From contig JAJQCD010000010.1 of the NCBI GenBank assembly GCA_021202925.1, forward strand, positions 296,695-360,694: DNA of 64,000 nucleotides. The letters run 5' to 3'. The notes beneath the pieces are model-generated. The model ran no database searches. It was given only the letters and a program-made list of their open reading frames with translations, and was not told the origin of the DNA. This stretch comes from Clostridiales bacterium (lineage in GTDB: Bacteria; Bacillota; Clostridia; Lachnospirales; Lachnospiraceae). Both the position numbers and the translations under genes were made by a program. Positions 32,826 through 41,940 of this stretch are shown here, one piece after another; position 1 is the first letter of the stretch; each line of letters starts with the position of its first letter.

Positions 32826-34112
32826 TTGGAAAGACAGATTTTGATTATCGGAGGCGGAGCGTCAGGGCTGATGGCAGGGATACAGGCAGCCAGAGAAGGC
32901 GCGTCGGTTACGATACTCGAACATATGGATCGCGTAGGCAGGAAGATTCTGTCTACAGGGAATGGCCGCTGCAATCTGACGAATCTGTCCATCCGCCCGG
33001 AACATTACCGTTGCAGTGAAAGACTGTTTCCCATGCGGGTACTGGATCATTTTTCGGTCTGGGATACGCTTACTTTTTTTGACGAAATCGGCATTGAGAC
33101 CAGAAATAAGGGCGGTTATATTTATCCGAATTCCGAGCAGGCGTCGGCTGTGCTGGATGCGCTGCGCCTGGAAGCCGCTTACCGCAAAGTGGAGATGGCA
33201 GTCGGGTGCGACGTTCTGCGGGCGCGGAAAATCGCGCGTTCCGGGAACCGGCGCGCTTATTTTCTGGTTGAGACTTCTCTCGGGGAGTATCGGAGTTCTG
33301 CATTGATTCTGTCGACCGGATCAAAGGCGGCGAAGGTGACCGGTTCCGACGGGAGCGGGTATCAGCTGGCAAAGGCGTTCGGACACCGGGTGATCCGACC
33401 GTTGCCGGCTCTGGTTGCGCTCCATTGCGAAGGGAAGTATTTTCGGCAGATGGCGGGCGTGCGCTGCGAAGCCGTCGTGAAGCTCGTCTGTGGCGGTAAG
33501 ACGCTTGCCGCAGACAAGGGAGAGCTGCAGCTGACGGATTACGGCATTTCCGGAATTCCTGTGTTTCAGGTCAGCCGTTTTGCCTCGATGGCACTTGATC
33601 GGGGACAGGATGTCATGGCTCAGCTTGATTTTCTTCCCTCAAAGAGCATGGAGGATACGACTCGCTTTTTACATGCCAGAAGAAGCGGACTTGCCTATCG
33701 TAAGTCCGCGGATTACCTGACCGGAGTCGTCAATAAGAAGCTGGCCGGTGTCCTGCTTAAATGTGCGGGGATTGGGGCGGAAACCACGGTCCGGGATATC
33801 ACGGATGAACAGCTTGGCCGACTTTCGCGCCTGTTGAAATGCTTCGAGGCGAAGGTGACGGCGACGAATTCCTTTGAGCAGGCCCAGGTTTGCTGTGGTG
33901 GCGTTGATACCGGGCAGATCCGGCCGAACAGTATGGAATCGAGGCTGGTTCCTGGTCTGTATTTTACGGGAGAGATTCTGGATGTGGACGGAATCTGCGG
34001 CGGGTACAATCTGCAGTGGGCCTGGTCGACCGGAGCGATCGCAGGGCGATGCGCGGCGGCACAGGTCAGACGGATGGAATCTCATACAGAACAGACGGGG
34101 AGGAGAGAATGA
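32826..34112 (+). CDS. NAD(P)/FAD-dependent oxidoreductase, YhiN/HI0933 family
   Basis: 428 residues. FAD-binding Rossmann motif IIGGGASGLMAGIQAAREGA near residue 6; STGNGRCNLTN near 40, GLYFTGEILDVDGICGGYNLQWAWSTG at the C-terminus. Substrate unknown. Start is TTG at 32826, with CGGAGG 8 bases upstream. Ends 4 bases into the next flavoprotein gene (ATGA overlap). Confidence 0.9.
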   Translation: MERQILIIGGGASGLMAGIQAAREGASVTILEHMDRVGRKILSTGNGRCNLTNLSIRPEHYRCSERLFPMRVLDHFSVWDTLTFFDEIGIETRNKGGYIYPNSEQASAVLDALRLEAAYRKVEMAVGCDVLRARKIARSGNRRAYFLVETSLGEYRSSALILSTGSKAAKVTGSDGSGYQLAKAFGHRVIRPLPALVALHCEGKYFRQMAGVRCEAVVKLVCGGKTLAADKGELQLTDYGISGIPVFQVSRFASMALDRGQDVMAQLDFLPSKSMEDTTRFLHARRSGLAYRKSADYLTGVVNKKLAGVLLKCAGIGAETTVRDITDEQLGRLSRLLKCFEAKVTATNSFEQAQVCCGGVDTGQIRPNSMESRLVPGLYFTGEILDVDGICGGYNLQWAWSTGAIAGRCAAAQVRRMESHTEQTGRRE

Positions 34113-35794
34113 TTCGAATTTCACAACTGAAGCTGCCGGTCGAACACACGGAGGAAGACCTTCGCCGGAAAGTGGCTAAGCTGCTTCGGATTTCCGCGGA
34201 CGAGATTCGCGCGCTACATATACGTCGGCGGTCGTTAGACGCCCGGAAGAAGCCTGTGCTTTTTTACAGTTATCTGGTGGATGTGGAGGCTGCGCATGAG
34301 TCAGCGGTCGTTAAAAAAGCAAAAAATCTGCAGATTACACTTCCGAAGGATCCGACCTATCGGTTCCCGGCCTGCGGGGATCGCCAGCTGAAAAATCCGC
34401 CGCTGATTGTCGGCGCGGGTCCGGCCGGACTCTTTGCCGGACTTTTGCTTGCGCGCCACGGTTACTGCCCGGTAATTCTCGAGCGGGGGGAGGATGTCGA
34501 TTCCCGCACGGAGAAAGTCAGCCGTTTCTGGAGGAACGGCATCCTGGATACGCATACGAACGTTCAGTTCGGAGAGGGAGGCGCCGGCACATTTTCGGAC
34601 GGGAAACTGAACACACTGGTGAAAGACCCATGTGGACGCAACCGTCTGGTGCTGGAGACGTTCTGTGCGTTTGGCGCGGATGCGGAGATTCTCTACGAGC
34701 AGAAGCCGCATCTTGGAACCGATGTCCTGGCCGGGATTGTGCGGTCGATGCGGGAAGAAATCATCCGGCTTGGCGGTACGGTACGTTTCGGCTGTCAGGT
34801 GACGGATCTGCTGACTGAGGAAGGACGGATTCAGGGAGTGATCGTGGAATCACAGGCAAGAGCCGGGAGCGTCTGCCGCAACAGACGGGGGACTTCCGAA
34901 GCCTGTGCAGACGGGCGGGAGATCATTCCTGCCCAGGCGGTGATTCTTGCAATTGGCCATTCCGCCAGGGATACGTTTCAAATGCTGGCAAACCACGGAG
35001 TATTGATGGACGCCAAGGCTTTCGCGGTGGGACTGCGGATTCAGCATCCGCAGAGCATGATTAATCGTTCCCAGTATGGACGGGAGGATGCGGGCATGCT
35101 GGGAGCGGCGAGTTATCGGCTGACCAGACAGACATCCGGCGGGCGTGGCGTCTATTCGTTCTGTATGTGTCCGGGCGGCTATGTGGTAAACGCTTCTTCT
35201 GAGGAAGGGCGTCTGGCTGTGAACGGGATGAGTTATCACAATCGGGCTGGCATCAATGCCAACAGCGCTCTGATTGTGACGGTAACACCGGAGGACTATC
35301 CGGATCAGACACCGCTTGGCGGCGTCGCCTTTCAGCGTGAACTGGAAGAGCGAGCTTTTGCGGCAGCCAGTGGAAGCATACCGGTTCAGCTGTATGATGA
35401 TTTTCGGAACAACCGCGTAAGCCGCATGGTCGGGGATGTAGAGCCGCAGATGCAGGGAGCCTGGGCGTTTGCCGATGTCCGTTCGATTATGCCGGAGACG
35501 TTGAACCGGGCGTTGCTGGAAGCAATGGAACAGTTTGGCCGGGTGATTGACGGGTTTGACCGTCCGGACGCGGTGCTTGCCGGTATCGAGAGCCGGACTT
35601 CTTCGCCGGTGCGGATCTGGCGGAATGAACAATTGGAAAGTCCGCTGCGGGGGCTTTTCCCCTGTGGTGAAGGCGCCGGGTACGCGGGCGGCATCACATC
35701 GGCCGCTATGGACGGCGTGAAGGTGGCGGAGGCAGTTGCCGCACAGTATCGGCCGCTGCAGCCTGTCGGCCTGCCGGAGAGGATTTATGACTGA
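34109..35794 (+). CDS. FAD-dependent oxidoreductase (COG2509-like)
   Basis: 561 residues. A small N-terminal domain is followed by an FAD site IVGAGPAGLFAGLLLARHGY near residue 97, GEGGAGTFSDGKLNT, and a C-terminal FPCGEGAGYAGGITSAAMDG. Described only as an uncharacterised FAD dehydrogenase. The start at 34109 has GGAGGAG upstream and overlaps the previous stop. The last 8 bases overlap proB. Confidence 0.9.
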   Translation: MIRISQLKLPVEHTEEDLRRKVAKLLRISADEIRALHIRRRSLDARKKPVLFYSYLVDVEAAHESAVVKKAKNLQITLPKDPTYRFPACGDRQLKNPPLIVGAGPAGLFAGLLLARHGYCPVILERGEDVDSRTEKVSRFWRNGILDTHTNVQFGEGGAGTFSDGKLNTLVKDPCGRNRLVLETFCAFGADAEILYEQKPHLGTDVLAGIVRSMREEIIRLGGTVRFGCQVTDLLTEEGRIQGVIVESQARAGSVCRNRRGTSEACADGREIIPAQAVILAIGHSARDTFQMLANHGVLMDAKAFAVGLRIQHPQSMINRSQYGREDAGMLGAASYRLTRQTSGGRGVYSFCMCPGGYVVNASSEEGRLAVNGMSYHNRAGINANSALIVTVTPEDYPDQTPLGGVAFQRELEERAFAAASGSIPVQLYDDFRNNRVSRMVGDVEPQMQGAWAFADVRSIMPETLNRALLEAMEQFGRVIDGFDRPDAVLAGIESRTSSPVRIWRNEQLESPLRGLFPCGEGAGYAGGITSAAMDGVKVAEAVAAQYRPLQPVGLPERIYD

Positions 35795-36632
35795 GAGAGA
35801 ACAACTGAAAGACAAAAAACGGATTGTCATCAAGATTGGATCATCATCACTGACACATCCGCAGACAGGCAATATGAACCTGTTTAAGATAGAAAAACTG
35901 GTGCGGATCATCTGCGATCTGAAGGGAGAGGGACGTGACGTCGTCCTCGTTTCGTCCGGAGCCATGGCGGCCGGAAGGCAGGCGCTTGGCATTCAGAAAC
36001 GCCCTGGTTCGCTGACAGAGAAGCAGGCCTACGCCGCCATCGGGCAGGCGCGGCTGATGATGGTATATCAGCGGATTTTTTCGGAGTACAATTGCATTGC
36101 GGCTCAGATTCTGCTGACCAAGAGTACCATGACCAACGATGACTCCAGATACAATGCACAGAATACATTTGATGAGCTTTTGAAGCTGGGGGTCGTACCG
36201 ATTGTCAATGAAAACGATACCGTCGCTACCCATGAGATCCAGTTTGGCGACAATGACCGCCTGTCGGCGATTGTAGCGGCGCTCATCGGCGCGGATCTTC
36301 TGATCCTGCTCTCTGACATCGACGGGCTGTATACGGATGATCCGCACAAAAATGCGGACGCAGAATTTATCCGTGTCGTGCCGGAGATCACGCCGGAGCT
36401 GCTGAATATGGGAAAAGCCACCTCGGGGAGCGACGTGGGAACCGGCGGCATGTCGGCCAAGCTGGCAGCAGCGCGAATCGCGACGGACAGCGGTTCGGAC
36501 ATGGTGATCGCCAATGCGGAGGATGTTTCGATTGTCCATGATATTTTATACGGGGAGGATAAAGGAACCCTGTTCCTTGCCCATCCGAATCTGGATTTCG
36601 ATTTGATGAATTATATTTACTACAGGTATTAA
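35787..36632 (+). CDS. proB: Glutamate 5-kinase (no PUA domain)
   Basis: 281 residues. First step of proline synthesis: phosphorylates glutamate. Amino-acid-kinase motifs: RIVIKIGSSSL, VLVSSGAMAAGRQALG, IVNENDTVA, FGDNDRLSA, DIDGLYTDDPHKN, GTGGMSAKLAAA. The C-terminal PUA domain of longer enzymes (about 367 residues in E. coli) is absent. proA, its usual neighbour, is not in the window. GAGAGG lies upstream. Confidence 0.95.
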   Translation: MTEREQLKDKKRIVIKIGSSSLTHPQTGNMNLFKIEKLVRIICDLKGEGRDVVLVSSGAMAAGRQALGIQKRPGSLTEKQAYAAIGQARLMMVYQRIFSEYNCIAAQILLTKSTMTNDDSRYNAQNTFDELLKLGVVPIVNENDTVATHEIQFGDNDRLSAIVAALIGADLLILLSDIDGLYTDDPHKNADAEFIRVVPEITPELLNMGKATSGSDVGTGGMSAKLAAARIATDSGSDMVIANAEDVSIVHDILYGEDKGTLFLAHPNLDFDLMNYIYYRY

Positions 36633-36644
36633 GAGGTATACAGC

Positions 36645-36872
36645 ATGGATCAGAGCAAGATTGACCGAATCAACACGTTATATCACAAGTCCAAAGCGGT
36701 CGGACTGTCAGAGGAAGAGAAGGCCGAACAGGCGGCGTTACGCAGGGAATATATTGAGGCAATTCGTGGCAGCATGCGCGCCAATCTGAACAGCATTTCC
36801 ATTCAGGAAAAGGATGGAAGCGTGACCGATCTGGGACAGAAGTACGGCGGCGTGAACGGGAAACAATCCTGA
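36645..36872 (+). CDS. UPF0291/DUF896 family protein
   Basis: 75 residues. Helical-hairpin protein family: IDRINTLYHKSKAVGLSEEEKAEQAALRREYIEAIRGSMRANL is the whole conserved core. B. subtilis YnzC belongs to it and lies in the SOS-regulated yneA-yneB-ynzC operon; the function is unknown. AAGAGG lies upstream. Its TGA overlaps the next ATG by one base (TGATG). Confidence 0.88.
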   Translation: MDQSKIDRINTLYHKSKAVGLSEEEKAEQAALRREYIEAIRGSMRANLNSISIQEKDGSVTDLGQKYGGVNGKQS

Positions 36873-37534
36873 TGCAAAACGGAGTAACGGCCAAAGAGGA
36901 CAGGAACCGGACTGGCAATGCCATTCAGAGCCGCAGACAGGAAATCCGGAAGAGGATGAAGCAGCTTCGCAGAGCATTGGGCGGCGAGGAGAAGCAGACT
37001 TTGGATTGCAGAATATGCGATCAGCTTCTGGATGAGCGGACAGGGGTGCTGTCGGATCCCAGGACGGCCATGCGGACATCGGGCAGTGCTGTATACTGTT
37101 ATGTTTCTTATGGCGCAGAGACAGATACCCGTATGTTTCTTCGCGCACTCTGGGAACAGGAAATTCCGGTCGCACTGCCCCGGGTGGAGGGCGAACAGAT
37201 GCGCTTCTATCTGGTGCGTGCGGATCAGGAACTGGAACCGGGCTGCATGGGGATTCCAGAACCGAAGGACGGCTGCCCGGCGGCTTGCGGAAGGCCGGGA
37301 CCGGTCATTACGCCAGGGCTGGCTTTTGGACGCGACGGCACCCGGCTTGGTTACGGGGGCGGTTATTATGACCGCTTTTTTGAGGCGGAACCAGATCACC
37401 TTCGCATTGCCATTGCCTACCCGTTTCAGGTATGGGAGACACTTCCCTGTCAGACCTGGGATCAGAAAGTCGACCGCATCCTGACCGGTGATTCACAGAT
37501 CATTTGCGGCGGGAGAGAAACAGACAGATCATGA
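36872..37534 (+). CDS. 5-formyltetrahydrofolate cyclo-ligase
   Basis: 220 residues. Converts 5-formyl-THF to 5,10-methenyl-THF with ATP. Signature segments: SRRQEIRKRMKQLRRAL, VALPRVEGEQMRFY, GCMGIPEP, and the nucleotide-binding GLAFGRDGTRLGYGGGYYDRFF. Translation is probably coupled to the previous gene. Its 3' end lies just upstream of the miaB start. Confidence 0.94.
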   Translation: MQNGVTAKEDRNRTGNAIQSRRQEIRKRMKQLRRALGGEEKQTLDCRICDQLLDERTGVLSDPRTAMRTSGSAVYCYVSYGAETDTRMFLRALWEQEIPVALPRVEGEQMRFYLVRADQELEPGCMGIPEPKDGCPAACGRPGPVITPGLAFGRDGTRLGYGGGYYDRFFEAEPDHLRIAIAYPFQVWETLPCQTWDQKVDRILTGDSQIICGGRETDRS

Positions 37535-37554
37535 TATTCGAGGAGGATCGGAGA

Positions 37555-39105
37555 ATGGCTTTGTTTTGCCATGACATACAGGAGAAGCTGCCAGCGACAG
37601 CTTCCGTAACAGATTTTGATCAGATTCGCGCTGCCGCGCCTGCGGGCGAACCGGAACGGCAGCAATATTTTATGGAGGCAGACCGCGCGTATTTTACGGC
37701 CCGGTTTGAACAGATGATCGCGTCGGGCGAGGCATTATCCCGATATGGAAAGGAACGCCTGGAGGAAATGCAGAAAAACGGGCGCATCGGGACGGTGGAC
37801 GTGGTGACCTTCGGCTGCCAGATGAACGCAAGGGATTCGGAGAAGCTTCTTGGAATTCTTGAAACGATCGGCTTTCAGGAGTGGGAAAGTGAAGATGCGG
37901 ATTTCGTTCTTTACAATACCTGTACGGTGCGGGACAATGCGAATCAGAAGGTCTATGGCCGCCTGGGTTATCTGCGCACGAAGAAGCGGAACAATCCGCA
38001 GATGCTGATCGGGCTGTGCGGCTGCATGATGCAGGAACCGGAGGCGATCGAGAAAATCCGCAGAAGCTATTCCCATGTTGATCTGATTTTCGGCACGCAT
38101 AACATCTTTAAACTGGCGGAGATTCTTTTCGAACGGATTGCGAATGGGAAGATGACCGTCGATATCTGGGAATCCGCAAAGGAGATTGTGGAAGATTTGC
38201 CGGTTGAGCGCAAGTATCCGTTCAAATCGGGTGTGAATATCATGTTCGGCTGCAACAATTTCTGCAGCTACTGCATTGTTCCCTATGTGCGGGGACGGGA
38301 GCGGAGCCGCAAGCCGGATGAGATTCTGGATGAAATCCGGAAACTGGCCGCAGACGGTGTGATTGAAGTCATGCTGCTGGGACAGAATGTGAATTCTTAC
38401 GGGAAGAATCTGTCAGAACCGATGACATTTGCTGCGCTGCTGCGTCGTGTCAATGAAGTCGATGGAATCAAACGGATCCGTTTTATGACGTCCCACCCCA
38501 AGGATCTCTCGGATGAATTGATTGATGCCATGCGGGACTGTGATAAAGTATGCCATCATCTGCATCTTCCTCTGCAGTCCGGAAGCAGCCGGATTTTAAG
38601 GAAAATGAACCGCAAATATACGAAAGAAGAGTATCTGGCGCTGGTGGATCGAATTCGTTTCGCCATCCCGGATATCTCTCTGACGACGGATATCATCGTC
38701 GGTTTTCCGGGAGAGACAGAGGAGGATTTCCAGGAGACGCTGGATGTCGTGCGCCGTGTCCGCTTTGACAGTGCGTTTACCTTCCTCTATTCGGTGCGCC
38801 GTGGGACACCAGCGGCTGCCATGGAACAGGTTCCGGAGGAGGTAATGAAAGAGCGGTTTGAGCGGTTGTTAAAGGAGGTTCAGCAGATTGCCGGGGAAGT
38901 CTGCGGCCGTGAAACCGGTCAGGTTCGCAGGGTGCTGGTAGAAAGTCTGGATGATCACAAAGACGGGTATGTGACCGGGCGTCTGGAGAACAATATTGTC
39001 GTTCATTTTCCGGGAGATGAGACGCTGATTGGCACGATCATCGATGTCGTTCTGGAGGAAAGCAAAGGATTTTATTATATGGGCAGAGCGTTGCCGAAGG
39101 GCTGA
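37555..39105 (+). CDS. miaB: tRNA-2-methylthio-N6-dimethylallyladenosine synthase
   Basis: 516 residues. Radical-SAM methylthiotransferase acting on i6A37 of tRNA, downstream of MiaA (also in this window). Auxiliary cluster Cys88, Cys123 and Cys157; radical-SAM cluster C233-x3-C237-x2-C240 (FGCNNFCSYC); C-terminal TRAM domain. The N-terminal about 80 residues before the UPF0004 domain are a helical extension. Start at 37555 has AGGAGG 8 bases upstream; in-frame starts at 37531 and 37504 have poorer spacing. Confidence 0.96.
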   Translation: MALFCHDIQEKLPATASVTDFDQIRAAAPAGEPERQQYFMEADRAYFTARFEQMIASGEALSRYGKERLEEMQKNGRIGTVDVVTFGCQMNARDSEKLLGILETIGFQEWESEDADFVLYNTCTVRDNANQKVYGRLGYLRTKKRNNPQMLIGLCGCMMQEPEAIEKIRRSYSHVDLIFGTHNIFKLAEILFERIANGKMTVDIWESAKEIVEDLPVERKYPFKSGVNIMFGCNNFCSYCIVPYVRGRERSRKPDEILDEIRKLAADGVIEVMLLGQNVNSYGKNLSEPMTFAALLRRVNEVDGIKRIRFMTSHPKDLSDELIDAMRDCDKVCHHLHLPLQSGSSRILRKMNRKYTKEEYLALVDRIRFAIPDISLTTDIIVGFPGETEEDFQETLDVVRRVRFDSAFTFLYSVRRGTPAAAMEQVPEEVMKERFERLLKEVQQIAGEVCGRETGQVRRVLVESLDDHKDGYVTGRLENNIVVHFPGDETLIGTIIDVVLEESKGFYYMGRALPKG

Positions 39106-39116
39106 TGCCCATGCTA

Positions 39117-39139
39117 TTTACATAATATTTTTATGTAAA
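39117..39139. repeat. AT-rich palindrome between miaB and mutS
   Basis: TTTACATAA (39117-39125) pairs perfectly with TTATGTAAA (39131-39139) around TATTT. It may be a weak terminator or a regulator binding site. Confidence 0.45.
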
Positions 39140-39179
39140 CACGCGGTGGAAGAGGAAGTCAGATAAGGAGAAAAGGAAA

Positions 39180-41843
39180 GTGGCTGGATTATCACCAATG
39201 ATGGCCCAGTATCTGGAGACGAAGAAGCAGTACAGCGACTGCATTCTGTTCTATCGGCTGGGAGATTTCTATGAGATGTTCTTTGACGATGCGAAAACGG
39301 TATCCAAAGAACTGGAACTCACCCTGACCGGAAAGGAATGCGGACTGGAGGAACGGGCGCCGATGTGCGGCGTGCCCTATCATGCGGTCGATAACTACCT
39401 GAGCCGCCTGGTTCAGAAGGGGTACAAGGTGGCGATCGCTGAACAGATGGAAGACCCCAAACTGGCGAAGGGACTTGTCCGGCGCGAGGTGATTCGCGTG
39501 GTGACGCCGGGAACGATCACCAGTGCGCAGGCGCTGGATGAGACAAAGAACAATTATCTGATGGGAATTGTCTATCTTGGTGACAGAAAGATCGGGCTCT
39601 CTGTTGCGGATATTACGACGGGAGATTTCCTGGTCACGGAGGTTCCATCCGAACGTGCCTTATTTGACGAGATCAATAAATTTTCTCCGGCGGAGGTCAT
39701 TTACAATAATGCGTTCCTGATGTCCGGTATCTGTCTGGATGAATTGAAAGAGCGTCATCATTTCTCTGTCTCGTCCGCAGATGACCGTTACTTTCAGGAG
39801 GAAGGCTGCAGACGGGTGCTGATGGAGCATTTCCGGGTCGCAACCCTGGACGGCCTGGGGCTGGCCGACTATGACTGCGGCATTCTGGCTGCCGGAGCCG
39901 TTCTGCAGTACCTGTACGAGACACAAAAGAGTACGCTGGAACATTTGACCACCATCGTCCCTTACGCGACGGGGAATTTTATGATTCTGGATACTTCTAC
40001 GAGAAGAAATCTGGAATTGCTGGAAACCATGCGCGAGAAACAGAAACGCGGCAGTCTTCTGTGGGTACTGGATAAAACCCGCACAGCCATGGGGGCACGG
40101 CTTCTGCATACCTGGATTGAGCAGCCACTTATCGACCGCGAGCAGATACTGGAACGTCAGAAAGCGATTGAAGAACTGAATCTGAATTATATCAGCCGGG
40201 AAGAGCTGGGGGAATATCTGAATCCGGTCTATGACCTGGAGCGCCTGATCGGACGCATCAGCTATAAAACCGCCAACCCACGCGATCTGCTGGCTTTTTC
40301 CAATTCGATCGCCATGGTTCCGCATATCAAACGCCTGCTTCAGGAATTTACCAGCCGGGTTCTGCGGGGGATCGAAGCCGATCTGGATGAACTGACGGAT
40401 TTACATGATTTGATCAGCCGGGCGATTGTTGACGAACCGCCGGTTACCATCCGCGAAGGCGGAATCATCCGCGAAGGGTTCTCCGAGGAAGCGGATACGC
40501 TTCGCCATGCCAAGACAGAGGGCAAGGACTGGCTTGCCGACCTGGAGGCGAAAGAACGGGAGAAGACCGGCATTAAGAATCTGAAAATCAAATTTAACAA
40601 GGTATTCGGCTATTATTTTGAGGTCACCAATTCCTTTAAGGATCTGGTGCCGCCTTATTTTATCCGCAAGCAGACGCTGGTAAACGCAGAGCGTTATACA
40701 ACGGATGAACTGAAAAAACTGGAGGACATCATTCTGGGGGCGGAAGATAAGCTTTACTCTCTGGAATATGATCTGTTTTGCCAGGTTCGGGATACGACGG
40801 CCGCGGAAGTCGTGCGGATTCAGAAGACGGCGCGTGCCATTGCGGCTGTCGATGTTTTCGTTTCGCTTTCGACGGTCGCGATGCGCAACAACTATGTGAA
40901 GCCCAATATCAACGAACGGGGCGTCATTCAAATCAAAGGCGGCCGTCACCCGGTGGTGGAAAAGATGATGGGAAATGACCGCTTCGTGGCGAATGACACC
41001 TGTCTGGATAACGGAAAGAACCGGATGTCGATCATCACCGGCCCCAATATGGCGGGCAAATCGACTTACATGCGCCAGACTGCCCTGATTGTTCTCATGG
41101 CCCAGATTGGAAGCTTTGTGTCGGCGGATCAGGCCAATATCGGTATCTGCGACCGGATCTTTACCCGTGTCGGCGCTTCCGATGACCTGGCAAGCGGTCA
41201 GAGCACGTTTATGGTGGAGATGACTGAGGTTGCGAATATCCTGCGTAATGCCACGAAGCGCAGCCTGATCATTCTGGATGAAATCGGGCGGGGGACCAGT
41301 ACCTTTGACGGTCTCTCGATTGCCTGGGCGGTCGTCGAACATATCAGCAATCCGAAGATGATCGGAGCCAAGACGCTGTTTGCCACGCATTATCATGAAC
41401 TGACGGAGCTGGAAGGTGTGATGAGCGGTGTTACGAATTACTGCGTCGCGGTCAAAGAGCAGGGGGATGACATTGTCTTCCTTCGCAAAATCGTCAGGGG
41501 AGGCGCGGATAAGAGCTATGGCATTCAGGTGGCGAAGCTTGCCGGTGTGCCGGAATCGGTCATTGCGCGGGCAAAGGAGCTGGTCGAGGAACTGACGACG
41601 ACTGATCTTGCGTTTCGCGCGCGGGAAATCGCGGAAAGCAGTACATCATCGGCTGTTTCACATAAGCCCGTCCCCAAGCCGGACGATGTCGAACGCAATC
41701 AGCTGACGCTGTTTGAAACGGTGCGTGAAGATGATATCATCGCTGAGATCAAAACGATTGATCTGGGAAATATGACGCCAATTGACGCATTGAACACGCT
41801 CTACCGGCTGCAGACGAAGCTGAACAATCGCTGGAACGGCTGA
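39180..41843 (+). CDS. mutS: DNA mismatch repair protein MutS
   Basis: 887 residues. Mismatch-binding N-terminal motif YRLGDFYEMFFDDA (Phe-x-Glu) near residues 25-38; ATPase Walker A GPNMAGKST (621-629), DEIGRGTSTFDG Walker B and THYHELTEL. Near the C-terminus QLTLF (841-845) matches the beta-clamp binding motif found in Bacillus MutS. GTG start at 39180, with AAGGAG and GGAAAG upstream. mutL follows after 97 bases. Confidence 0.98.
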   Translation: MAGLSPMMAQYLETKKQYSDCILFYRLGDFYEMFFDDAKTVSKELELTLTGKECGLEERAPMCGVPYHAVDNYLSRLVQKGYKVAIAEQMEDPKLAKGLVRREVIRVVTPGTITSAQALDETKNNYLMGIVYLGDRKIGLSVADITTGDFLVTEVPSERALFDEINKFSPAEVIYNNAFLMSGICLDELKERHHFSVSSADDRYFQEEGCRRVLMEHFRVATLDGLGLADYDCGILAAGAVLQYLYETQKSTLEHLTTIVPYATGNFMILDTSTRRNLELLETMREKQKRGSLLWVLDKTRTAMGARLLHTWIEQPLIDREQILERQKAIEELNLNYISREELGEYLNPVYDLERLIGRISYKTANPRDLLAFSNSIAMVPHIKRLLQEFTSRVLRGIEADLDELTDLHDLISRAIVDEPPVTIREGGIIREGFSEEADTLRHAKTEGKDWLADLEAKEREKTGIKNLKIKFNKVFGYYFEVTNSFKDLVPPYFIRKQTLVNAERYTTDELKKLEDIILGAEDKLYSLEYDLFCQVRDTTAAEVVRIQKTARAIAAVDVFVSLSTVAMRNNYVKPNINERGVIQIKGGRHPVVEKMMGNDRFVANDTCLDNGKNRMSIITGPNMAGKSTYMRQTALIVLMAQIGSFVSADQANIGICDRIFTRVGASDDLASGQSTFMVEMTEVANILRNATKRSLIILDEIGRGTSTFDGLSIAWAVVEHISNPKMIGAKTLFATHYHELTELEGVMSGVTNYCVAVKEQGDDIVFLRKIVRGGADKSYGIQVAKLAGVPESVIARAKELVEELTTTDLAFRAREIAESSTSSAVSHKPVPKPDDVERNQLTLFETVREDDIIAEIKTIDLGNMTPIDALNTLYRLQTKLNNRWNG

Positions 41844-41940
41844 TCCGGGCTGACGGCGGGAGTCCCTGTCCATGTATATCCCGAAGCAGACAGCGAATGC
41901 CGGTGCAAGGCAGGCAGTTGAAAAAAGGAGGTTATCGGGG

